Source of the DNA: CAZESH01 sp964514665
Lineage (GTDB): Bacteria > Bacillota > Bacilli > Paenibacillales > KCTC-25726
Length of the DNA: 14,230 nt
Reading direction: 5' to 3'
NCBI GenBank assembly: GCA_964514665.1
Contig: CAZESH010000088.1
Location: 1 to 14,230, forward strand
A program made the translations under genes and the position numbers. The stretch's first letter is position 1, and each line of letters starts with the position of its first letter. This document shows positions 1 through 6,158 of the stretch, one piece after another. The notes beneath the pieces were generated by a model that made no database searches, was not told the DNA's origin, and was given only the letters and a program-made list of their open reading frames with translations.

Positions 1-639
1 GGTCAGATCGGGCAGTACAGCCACTGCAGCTTTAATATGGAGGGCAGCGGCAGCTTTTTGCCCCTGGAAGGCACGCATCCTTTTATCGGCGAGGCGGGGG
101 AATTGCAGCAGGTAAAGGAAATCCGCATTGAAACGATCGTACCGCAGAGCCTGCAAAAGATAGCCGTCCAAGCGATGCTGAAAGCCCACCCTTACGAAGA
201 GGTTGCATACGATATATATCCGCTTGACCTCAAGGGCCGTACCTTCGGCTTGGGACGGGTCGGCAGGCTGCCCGAACCGTTTGCGTTGGCTGAGCTGGCC
301 GAACGTGTCAAGCTGGCATTTGACGTGCCGATGGTGAGAATGGTGGGGGATCCTCAGCGAACGGTGCGAAAGGCTGCCGTGCTCGGAGGCTCGGGCGGCC
401 GCTACGTCAAGCATGCGCAGTTCGCGGGAGCCGATGTGCTGATAACCGGAGATATCGATTATCATACCGCACAGGACGCTTTGGCAGCAGGAATCTCGCT
501 TATTGATCCGGGGCACAATATTGAAAAGATCATGAAGCAGAGCGTTGCCGATTATTTGAATGAAAAGCTGGCTGCGGACAGGTACAAGACGAAAGTGCTC
601 GCCTCGAGAATCGATACCGAGCCTTTCCGTTTTGTATAA
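1..639 (+). CDS. Nif3-like dinuclear metal centre protein (YqfO family), 3' part
   Basis: The frame is open from base 1, so the true start lies outside the window; 212 codons are visible of what is usually about 370 in the long Nif3/YqfO form. The visible part starts with the glycine-rich stretch around YSHCSF, followed by the inserted CutA/PII-like domain marked by AHPYEEVAYDIYPL. The C-terminal metal-binding half follows, with GGSGGRYVKHA, then GDIDYHTAQDA and DPGHNIE, whose histidines, aspartate and glutamate are the metal-ligand motifs of the family. Family knowledge: hexameric proteins binding two metal ions, with no settled reaction; some members are linked to GTP cyclohydrolase 1 type 2 annotation without firm proof. 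The gene ends just before the rnpB promoter. Family assignment is secure; cellular role is not. Confidence 0.93.
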   Translation, partial: GQIGQYSHCSFNMEGSGSFLPLEGTHPFIGEAGELQQVKEIRIETIVPQSLQKIAVQAMLKAHPYEEVAYDIYPLDLKGRTFGLGRVGRLPEPFALAELAERVKLAFDVPMVRMVGDPQRTVRKAAVLGGSGGRYVKHAQFAGADVLITGDIDYHTAQDALAAGISLIDPGHNIEKIMKQSVADYLNEKLAADRYKTKVLASRIDTEPFRFV

Positions 640-640
640 G

Positions 641-676
641 CTAACCAGAGCATACATAATTTATAGGTTGGTTTTT
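641..676 (+). terminator. Possible weak terminator after the Nif3-like gene
   Basis: CTAACC (641-646) can pair with GGTTGG (666-671, one G-U pair) across a 19-nt loop and is followed by five T. The stem is short and AT-rich. The right arm is also the -35 region proposed for rnpB, so the two roles overlap. Weak call. Confidence 0.25.
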
Positions 677-696
677 GGTCATGCAGTTGTTATACT
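668..696 (+). promoter_or_regulatory. Promoter of rnpB
   Basis: TTGGTT (668-673) and TATACT (691-696) are 17 bp apart, a sigma-A type arrangement with a good -10 and a poor -35. It predicts a start near 703-709, which matches the 5' side of the RNase P P1 helix beginning at 709. Confidence 0.65.
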
Positions 697-705
697 ATTA
701 TTTAG

Positions 706-1140
706 TCTCGGAAAGTTTGCCAGACAATCGCCGGTAGCGCTCGCGCGTTACGGGAGGAAAGTCCGGGCTCCGCAGGGCAGGGTGCTGGATAACGTCCAGT
801 CAGCGTGAGCTGAAGGATAGTGCCACAGAAATGGACCGCCGATGGCCGTTTGGAAATTTCGATTTCCGCATGGCACAGGCAAGGGTGGAACCGTGGTGTA
901 AGAGACCACGAGGGAATCTGGCGACTTATTCCCTGGTAAACCCCACTTGGAGCAAGACCAAAGAGAACGCGGCAGGCGACTATTGCCTGCACCCCTTGCC
1001 CGGGGTGCGTTCGGGTTGGTTGCTGGAGCCGTTCAGCAATGGACGGCCTAGATAGATGGTTGTCGCTTCAACGGTGGGAGAGCGAAAAGCCCGTTATGAC
1101 CACTGGAAGAACAGAACCCGGCTTACCGGCAAACTTTCCG
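706..1140 (+). ncRNA. rnpB: RNase P RNA, type A architecture
   Basis: Catalytic RNA of RNase P, which removes 5' leaders from pre-tRNAs together with the RnpA protein. The ends are fixed by a perfect 13-bp P1 helix, 709-721 with 1128-1140. The conserved region GAGGAAAGTCCGGGCTC is at 754-770 and ACAGAACCCGGCTTA at 1111-1125. The GGU (935-937) fits the L15 site that pairs with tRNA CCA ends. P6 is visible as GGGCAG (775-780) paired with the P17 loop TTGCCC (996-1001). This P6/P16/P17 pseudoknot and the segment ACCGCCGATGGCC near 836 mark type A (Escherichia coli-like), not the type B of Bacillus subtilis. Extra stems appear at 972-990 and 1058-1104. The short reading frames inside are not genes. 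The exact 5' end is inferred from the promoter to within a few bases. Confidence 0.97.
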
Positions 1141-1150
1141 TAAATACATA

Positions 1151-1182
1151 ACCCGCAAGGCGTTCGCGCCCTGCGGGTTTTT
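1151..1182 (+). terminator. rnpB: Terminator of rnpB
   Basis: ACCCGCAAGGCG and CGCCCTGCGGGT form a 12-bp stem with one mismatch, closed by a TTCG tetraloop and followed by a run of T (1178-1182). It lies between rnpB and the converging protease gene. On the minus strand the hairpin is followed by too few T to be a convincing terminator for the protease. Confidence 0.92.
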
Positions 1183-1190
1183 GTGATAAA

Positions 1191-3032
1191 TTATTTATTT
1201 CCCATTCGCTGCATTCCGCGTTTCAGCCAGGTCGGCCAAAAGGTCAGGGAATACCGTGACTGATTGGCTCGCTGCAGCGCGGCTACAACGTCGATTGATC
1301 CGTAGCCGTAATAATTGTCTTTGCCTTTCGCTCCTAAATCCTTTGCCGTTCTGCGGATGATATCCATGACCTCGGTGTTTTTCAACAGCGGGTTGGCTGA
1401 ACGGATCAAGGCCGCCAGAGCGGTAACATGGGGACTTGCCATGGAAGTGCCGGACATCGCCGCATATTGGTTGCCCGGATAAGTGCTGGCAATGCTGACA
1501 CCGGGCGCCATCACGTCGATATAACTGCCGAAGTTGGAGAAGGACGCCCGATTCTCCTCGGGATCGATTGCGGAAACGGCCATCACTTCCGGGTATGCGG
1601 CGGGATAACCCGGTTTACTTGTATTATCGTTTCCGCTTGCGGCGATCAGCACAACGTCATGGTCGAAAGCGTATCGTACCGCATCATGCAAAAAATTGGC
1701 TGCGGTATAATTTCCGAGGCTCATATTGATTACCTTTGCACCGTTGTCGGTGGCCCATATGATGCCCTGCGCCACCGAGTAGGTATTTCCCGATCCTGTT
1801 TCATCCAGCACCTTTACGGGAAGAATCGGGTTGTACCAGGTCATCCCCGCCACGCCCTCGCCATTATTGACCAAAGCGGAAATAATTCCCGCAACATGTG
1901 TGCCGTGGCCGACATCATCCTGCGGTTTCTTGCCCTCGTTGACGATATTGACGCCTTTGAGCAAATGTCCCTGCAGATCGGGATGATTGCCGTCCACGCC
2001 GGTATCGATCACCGCGACGATTACATGCTTGTCTCCTCTGCTTACGGCCCAGCCTTTTTCCGTCTCCACGATAGGCAGATTCCATTGATATTCCGAGTAA
2101 AGCACATCATTGGGGACAAAGGATTGCTCGCCCCCGAACCGCTTATTATTGGTCGTATAATAAAAGTGGGGCTCCACGTACTCAACCTTCCATTTTTGAA
2201 AATAGGCCATCAGCTGCTTGGCGGTTTTGCCCTGAGCTTCGAATACATAAGTATAGCCGAGTTTTTTGACCTTGACTGCACCAAGCTCCTGCTTAATTCG
2301 ATTGAGCTGTGCGGAGTCGGGCTGATTTTTGAACTTTACGACGACTTGGTTTTTATGATAATGGCTGGTGCCGGCATTGTCTTCCCCGTTCTTTACCTTG
2401 ACATCTTTCAAGCTGTCCGAATCCACCGATTCAAGCTTCATGTGTCCTTCCTTGGGATAAGGCACCATGCGCAAATTTTTGCGCTGATCGCGCTCCACCT
2501 TTTTCAGGATATCTTGGCGGATGAGTCCCATCAGCGAGGCGGTGTTATCCTCATTGGGAACCCCCAATACAAAATAGACGGAGCCATCTTTGTCAAGGGA
2601 AGGGGATTGGTAAATTTGTCCGGAGGAAGTGCTCTGCTTCGCTTGGCGGTACCATTCCGCGAGTTCTTCCTTCCACTGCACCTTCTCTCTTGCCAGCTTG
2701 ATTTCCTCTGCGGCATTTTGTCCGTTGGGACTCCAGATCAGCTCCTTCATGTCAGGATTGTCGGCAAGCAGCATGTTTAAGGTTTTGACGATTTCCTTTT
2801 GCCGCTTCTTTTTCCCGATGCGTGCCGCAGCGCTCTTGAAATCGGCCGTGCACGACAGTCTGCATAAACGATCCGTATGGGAAATGTCCTGCTGAACAAG
2901 CGAGGCTTTCTTTACCGTTTCCATATGTGCCGTTTGTCCTTGCCCTGTACGATTTTTCTGCTTCTGCCTGTCCCATGGCATAATGAAAAGGCCAAGCATT
3001 ATAATTAATAATACGGAAACCCATTTTCGCAT
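1191..3032 (-). CDS. Exported subtilisin-like (S8) serine protease with long N-terminal region
   Basis: 613 residues. The start is supported by AAGGTGG a short distance upstream on the minus strand. Residues about 4-20 form a hydrophobic segment acting as signal or anchor. Residues about 50-225 precede the inhibitor-like propeptide and resemble no protease part; the stretch at 145-180 (SVYFVLGVP, then GLIRQDIL) looks Cache-like to me. An inhibitor I9-type propeptide follows at about 228-292. The catalytic domain carries Asp343 (VIDTGVDG), His376 (GHGTHVAG), oxyanion Asn468 (AASGND) and Ser530 (GTSMASPH), so it should be active. The only two cysteines are Cys57 and Cys61. Substrate unknown. 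It stands alone, convergent with rnpB and divergent from the ypuI-like gene; no convincing promoter was seen. The catalytic call is certain, the N-terminal reading speculative. Confidence 0.95.
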   Translation of the reverse strand: MRKWVSVLLIIMLGLFIMPWDRQKQKNRTGQGQTAHMETVKKASLVQQDISHTDRLCRLSCTADFKSAAARIGKKKRQKEIVKTLNMLLADNPDMKELIWSPNGQNAAEEIKLAREKVQWKEELAEWYRQAKQSTSSGQIYQSPSLDKDGSVYFVLGVPNEDNTASLMGLIRQDILKKVERDQRKNLRMVPYPKEGHMKLESVDSDSLKDVKVKNGEDNAGTSHYHKNQVVVKFKNQPDSAQLNRIKQELGAVKVKKLGYTYVFEAQGKTAKQLMAYFQKWKVEYVEPHFYYTTNNKRFGGEQSFVPNDVLYSEYQWNLPIVETEKGWAVSRGDKHVIVAVIDTGVDGNHPDLQGHLLKGVNIVNEGKKPQDDVGHGTHVAGIISALVNNGEGVAGMTWYNPILPVKVLDETGSGNTYSVAQGIIWATDNGAKVINMSLGNYTAANFLHDAVRYAFDHDVVLIAASGNDNTSKPGYPAAYPEVMAVSAIDPEENRASFSNFGSYIDVMAPGVSIASTYPGNQYAAMSGTSMASPHVTALAALIRSANPLLKNTEVMDIIRRTAKDLGAKGKDNYYGYGSIDVVAALQRANQSRYSLTFWPTWLKRGMQRMGNK

Positions 3033-3143
3033 ATAAATTCCACCTTTTGTACGTTTCTTTATGGCTTTAGAATTTGATTACGCGGCTTGATTTATGTATG
3101 AATGGAGTTTGGCTAAAGGTGAGCAAGAAGATGCAAAATAGTA

Positions 3144-3172
3144 TTACGTTACGCGGGAAATTATGTTAGAAT
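3144..3172 (+). promoter_or_regulatory. Putative promoter of the ypuI-like gene
   Basis: An extended -10, TGTTAGAAT (3164-3172), stands 17 bp behind a poor -35 (TTACGT, 3144-3149). The heptamer ATTACGT occurs at 3143-3149 and again at 3174-3180, flanking the -10 on both sides. Confidence 0.5.
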
Positions 3173-3249
3173 CATTACGTGAAACAACCATAGAATAATG
3201 TTGAATAAATTGCCGGAAGGCGATACTTTAAAAGGAGATGTCTTATTTC

Positions 3250-3750
3250 ATGACAACGCAGCAGGTCAAAGGTCTTAGTGAATCCACAAGAGCAAAGTTG
3301 AAGGAAGCGATTTCCAAGGCTGAATTGTTCCTCAATAATCACTCGCTTATCCAGTTGAATCCGGATCAAAATCAGGAGCTTGATGAGTTTTACAGCGGTT
3401 TTTTGTCAGATATGAGATATCTTTTGGTCTTTTGCGAAGTGGCTTATGAAAAACTGGGGCTCAGCTTGCGCAGACCGAACTTCAACCAGGAATCCACGGA
3501 AAAGATCCTTTATGACACATACTACAATTGCGTAAACGGCTTTTTCTATCCGAAAAATGAATGCTATTCAGAGGATGGCCGATATGCCTATACAGGACAG
3601 GATGCTATCCGCTTCCGCAAGAAGCCGGTGCGTGCCGTTCGCAACATCACATTGGAGCTGTCGAAAATTTTTGAGGAGCTTCGGGAAGATCTGTCTTATT
3701 ATGAAACGGACTATATGACCCAGCGTCGGATGCAAGGGGAACGAATTTAA
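3250..3750 (+). CDS. YpuI-like (DUF3907-type) protein, function unknown
   Basis: About 166 residues, soluble, charged and largely helical, with no signal peptide or membrane segment. I chose ATG 3250 because the Shine-Dalgarno AAAGGAG (3231-3237) directly abuts the in-frame ATG at 3238 and could not serve it; the spacing to 3250 is 12 nt. The stretch YPKNECYSEDGRYAYTGQDAIRFRK, given here in part as YSEDGRYAYTGQDAIRFRK (about residues 101-119), and the tail YYETDYMTQRRMQG match my memory of a Bacilli family related to B. subtilis YpuI. No catalytic motif is evident. It is monocistronic, with its own promoter and a strong terminator. Family call from memory, moderate; no function is proposed. 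Confidence 0.75.
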   Translation: MTTQQVKGLSESTRAKLKEAISKAELFLNNHSLIQLNPDQNQELDEFYSGFLSDMRYLLVFCEVAYEKLGLSLRRPNFNQESTEKILYDTYYNCVNGFFYPKNECYSEDGRYAYTGQDAIRFRKKPVRAVRNITLELSKIFEELREDLSYYETDYMTQRRMQGERI

Positions 3751-3779
3751 GATTAATCGGTGTTTTTGTTTGTTGGCGG

Positions 3780-3832
3780 CATGGAAATGCGCTGACCTTT
3801 TTTAAAAGGCGGCGGTTTCCATGTTTTTTTTT
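3780..3832 (+). terminator. Terminator after the ypuI-like gene
   Basis: CATGGAAA (3780-3787) pairs with TTTCCATG (3816-3823), enclosing a second hairpin CCTTT/AAAGG (3796-3809). A run of nine T follows from 3824. Confidence 0.85.
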
Positions 3833-3886
3833 GCTTGAATAGAATAAACCAGCGACGGGCAACTTGGAAAATGGGGGTGAGTCATA

Positions 3887-4096
3887 ATGCCGCAAGTAAA
3901 ATGCAGCGTTGCCGATTGTGTTTATTGGACAAGCGGAAACAACTGTCATGCCGATACGATTATGATCGAAATCGATCAGCATGCAAAAGCCGGTTACAAC
4001 GAAGAATTTGCGGAAGAGCCATACGATTCCCATCACCAGGATCATGCTTCTATAGTTTCGAATACGTGCTGCCAAACCTTTAAAAAAGAAAGTTAA
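3887..4096 (+). CDS. DUF1540 small cysteine-rich protein
   Basis: 69 residues. The start is set by GGGGGTGA (3873-3880), 6 nt upstream of the ATG. The layout is that of DUF1540: CSVADC at residues 6-11 followed by VYW, then Cys20 in CHA, then the isoleucine-rich stretch at 25-29, and a C-terminal CCQTF at 61-65. The spaced cysteines suggest a metal site, probably zinc, but this is inference. Family members are common in Bacilli and Clostridia and have no established role. The middle (residues 31-57) is acidic and histidine-containing. It lies after a terminator and 35 bp before the next gene, with which it may be co-transcribed. Confidence 0.88.
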   Translation: MPQVKCSVADCVYWTSGNNCHADTIMIEIDQHAKAGYNEEFAEEPYDSHHQDHASIVSNTCCQTFKKES

Positions 4097-4131
4097 ATAA
4101 AGGAACAGGCGCGAATCGAGGAGGATCATGA

Positions 4132-4740
4132 ATGGATCAAAAGACAAAGGCTGAAGAAGGGCAAGATCAGACTCAAGCGTCGTACGATCAAGCGGCGGAA
4201 GAGGCTTACAAACCTGCCGAGGTGAATGGATTGAACGCTTTTTCCGCGAATCCCCAGCTAACGGAAGGCGGGGGAGCGGATACAGATTATGCCAATGCGG
4301 AGGAACGTCTGGCTATGGAGAAGCTGGAGGATCGCGCTTCCAATGATACCGGTTTGGACAAAACGCTTTCTGGTCAGGAATCAGAGAATTCGGCTGCTGC
4401 AGATCAGGCGGATGCAACCATGAAAGCCGGGAAGAAGAGCGATACTGAATTTGCCGCAGAAGCTGCTGCTTTCACTGGGGTCACCAGACGTCATCCCGAT
4501 CAGGACAGGGAAATCAATCAGGGCTATACGGATGTGCAGCCCAGATCAAAAGTAGGCTGGATCGGGCTCGTCTTGGCCATTCTCTCCCTTTTCATTTGGC
4601 CCGCTGTCTTGGGTCCGGCAGCGGTGGTTGCGGGATTTTATGCTTATTTTCGAGGCTCCAGAGCTCTTGGGGTATGGTCGATCGTTATCGGTTTGGTGGC
4701 ATTTATCGCTTATATCGTGGTCGCCCCTTTTTATTCTTAG
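4132..4740 (+). CDS. Acidic protein with C-terminal membrane segments, unknown function
   Basis: 202 residues. GAGGAGG (4118-4124) with 7-nt spacing points to ATG 4132; the nearby ATG at 4128 is in another frame that stops within a few codons. Residues 1-138 are hydrophilic, rich in Ala, Glu, Asp and Gln, low in complexity and probably disordered. Residues 141-172 and 178-200 are hydrophobic, with a glycine/proline-rich turn, like the two-to-three-helix DUF4190-type membrane modules. There is no N-terminal signal, so the acidic part likely stays in the cytoplasm with the C-terminal hairpin in the membrane, although the opposite topology cannot be excluded. I do not recognise a characterised family. 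It follows the DUF1540 gene by 35 bp and ends at a strong terminator. Confidence 0.85.
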   Translation: MDQKTKAEEGQDQTQASYDQAAEEAYKPAEVNGLNAFSANPQLTEGGGADTDYANAEERLAMEKLEDRASNDTGLDKTLSGQESENSAAADQADATMKAGKKSDTEFAAEAAAFTGVTRRHPDQDREINQGYTDVQPRSKVGWIGLVLAILSLFIWPAVLGPAAVVAGFYAYFRGSRALGVWSIVIGLVAFIAYIVVAPFYS

Positions 4741-4750
4741 GCACTCATGA

Positions 4751-4774
4751 AACAAGCCCTTCGGGGCTTGTTTT
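4751..4774 (+). terminator. Terminator after the acidic membrane protein gene
   Basis: AACAAGCCC (4751-4759) and GGGCTTGTT (4764-4772) form a perfect 9-bp stem with a TTCG loop, followed by T residues. The 4775-4895 stretch behind it holds nothing I can identify. Confidence 0.9.
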
Positions 4775-4895
4775 GCTTTGGTTGACTGGTTTGGGTTCTA
4801 CCCATGAAGTTCGGAGAGGGATTTCTGTTCCTTGGCTCGATTGCTTTCCGGCGAGGATGCGAAGCCTGCAATCAGCCGGCAAACTACTGGCTTAT

Positions 4896-6026
4896 TCACG
4901 AGCGCGTGGGGTTTTTGTGCTTCGAGTAAAAAACGAGCAGCAAAGCGAGAAAGAAAAGCACGAAAAGCAGCAGGATATAATAAAATGAGTGGAGGACGAA
5001 TACTTGCACAAGCGTTAAGGACAGCAGCATGGAAGCGATGGGGGAGAAGAGCCAGATTTTCACCATTTTAACTACCGTTCGATGGCGAAAGAGGCCTCGG
5101 TTCAAGGCAGGACAGGAAATACCGTAAATCGCCATTATCGTAATTTGCGTCAGCGGCACGGGGATACCCCATAATGAGGCTGCAATCACTATGGTTCCGC
5201 TTGTCATCGAGACGGCGCTGCCTTTGAACAAAGAAAGATTTGTAATTTTTTTTGCGGCGGTTTCCAACACGCCTCTACCCATCCAAACAGCTCCCAAGGC
5301 AAGGGAAATAGACCCGATCAGGATGCCGGCCGGAGCGGCGATCAGCCCTGCACCGACAAGCGGTCCAATGGAATTGCCGATGTTGTTCATCCCTGCGGAA
5401 AAAGCTTCGTAACAGCCAGACGTTACCAGCAGCAGCGACAAGCTGCGCAAATGCCAGGGACGCATATAGGAAATCCATTTTTTTTCACGTCCTTTCAGCC
5501 ATTTACCGATTCCATAAGCAATCAGAAACGAGCAGCACGGCATCAACAGCCAAGCCGAGACAATCACCAGGAGCATCATCCAATTCACCTGGTGCAGGGC
5601 TATGCCGACGCCCACTATACTGCCTACCGTGACTTCGCTGGTGGAGAGGGGAATGCCGTTTTTGTTGGCATAGAATAAAGTAAGACAAGCAGACAGCAAA
5701 ATGATCAGCGTCATTTCCAGAGTCAGCAGATCGGAGGGCACGATGCCTCCGCTCATCGTATTTACCACTTGGCGTCCGCCAAGATTGGCCCCCAAAAAAG
5801 AAAAAAACGCCACCAGTATTACGGCATGTTTAGGATTGCGCAGCGCCCCACCACCATAAGCGGCACTCATCGTGGCGGCCGTTCCGCTTGCACCGATATT
5901 TGCCGAAAAGAAGATTGCGGTAAGTAAGGCGGCGCCAGCAAGCAGCAAAGGATTCAACTCCTTCCAAGGGAAATTGTGATATGCCAGTATATGATCATCA
6001 ACATCGACGGTTACGGCAAAAGGCAT
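4896..6026 (-). CDS. cysP: PiT-family sulfate permease, CysP-like
   Basis: 376 residues with about ten hydrophobic segments. The family's duplicated signature is visible: SANIGASGTAATMSAAYGGG at residues 41-60 and SAGMNNIGNSIGPLVGAG at 210-227. Phosphate transporters of this family carry a GANDxxN motif in the first repeat; here it reads ANIGASG, as I recall for B. subtilis CysP, the sulfate permease. GIPLSTSEVTVG (124-135) and MPVPL-like GIPVPLTQ (287-294) are also CysP-like. The likely role is proton-coupled uptake of sulfate, perhaps also thiosulfate. The start is supported by AGGTTG (6034-6039) about 7 nt upstream; an N-terminal extension of about 25 residues precedes the first helix. It is divergent from nifZ, a sulfur-trafficking gene. 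Family is certain; sulfate over phosphate is likely. Confidence 0.85.
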   Translation of the reverse strand: MPFAVTVDVDDHILAYHNFPWKELNPLLLAGAALLTAIFFSANIGASGTAATMSAAYGGGALRNPKHAVILVAFFSFLGANLGGRQVVNTMSGGIVPSDLLTLEMTLIILLSACLTLFYANKNGIPLSTSEVTVGSIVGVGIALHQVNWMMLLVIVSAWLLMPCCSFLIAYGIGKWLKGREKKWISYMRPWHLRSLSLLLVTSGCYEAFSAGMNNIGNSIGPLVGAGLIAAPAGILIGSISLALGAVWMGRGVLETAAKKITNLSLFKGSAVSMTSGTIVIAASLWGIPVPLTQITIMAIYGISCPALNRGLFRHRTVVKMVKIWLFSPIASMLLSLTLVQVFVLHSFYYILLLFVLFFLALLLVFYSKHKNPTRS

Positions 6027-6060
6027 GATTTATCAACCTAATTGAATGAAAGCATAAAAA

Positions 6061-6090
6061 AATCTAATAAATGCCTTTATTTGCAGTCAA
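6061..6090 (-). promoter_or_regulatory. Putative promoter of the sulfate permease gene
   Basis: On the minus strand, TTGACT (6085-6090) and TAGATT (6061-6066) are 18 bp apart. The -35 is close to consensus. It is back to back with the nifZ promoter. Confidence 0.5.
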
Positions 6091-6093
6091 CAA

Positions 6094-6123
6094 TTGGCAA
6101 GCTGCAGGGTAAAGGTGTAAAAT
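6094..6123 (+). promoter_or_regulatory. Putative promoter of nifZ-thiI
   Basis: TTGGCA (6094-6099) and TAAAAT (6118-6123) are 18 bp apart, each one base off consensus. The predicted start near 6130 leaves a leader of only about 30 nt, too short for a riboswitch. Confidence 0.55.
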
Positions 6124-6158
6124 GGTTAGAATATTGCTTTGAATAAAGGAGTGCTGAC

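Noticed and set aside
702..1055. Short open frames on both strands in the rnpB region
   Set aside because: They overlap the RNase P RNA, which explains the conservation and structure there.
1428..2780. A 450-codon open frame on the plus strand
   Set aside because: It lies antisense to the protease gene, has no ribosome site, and its product shows no domain, while the minus strand holds all S8 catalytic motifs in order. It is a codon-bias shadow.
3647..4147. A 166-codon minus-strand frame
   Set aside because: It crosses the ypuI terminator and the DUF1540 gene on the other strand and has no ribosome site or motif.
4841..4885. Inverted GCCGG repeats near the 3' end of the permease gene as a minus-strand terminator
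   Set aside because: The stem is short with a bulge and a long loop, and no T run follows on the minus strand.
4596..5071. Plus-strand frames after the acidic protein gene
   Set aside because: They overlap the end of that gene, a strong terminator and the 3' end of the permease, without ribosome sites.
6027..6158. Possible S-box or T-box upstream of nifZ
   Set aside because: The predicted leader is only about 30 nt and contains no such conserved elements.
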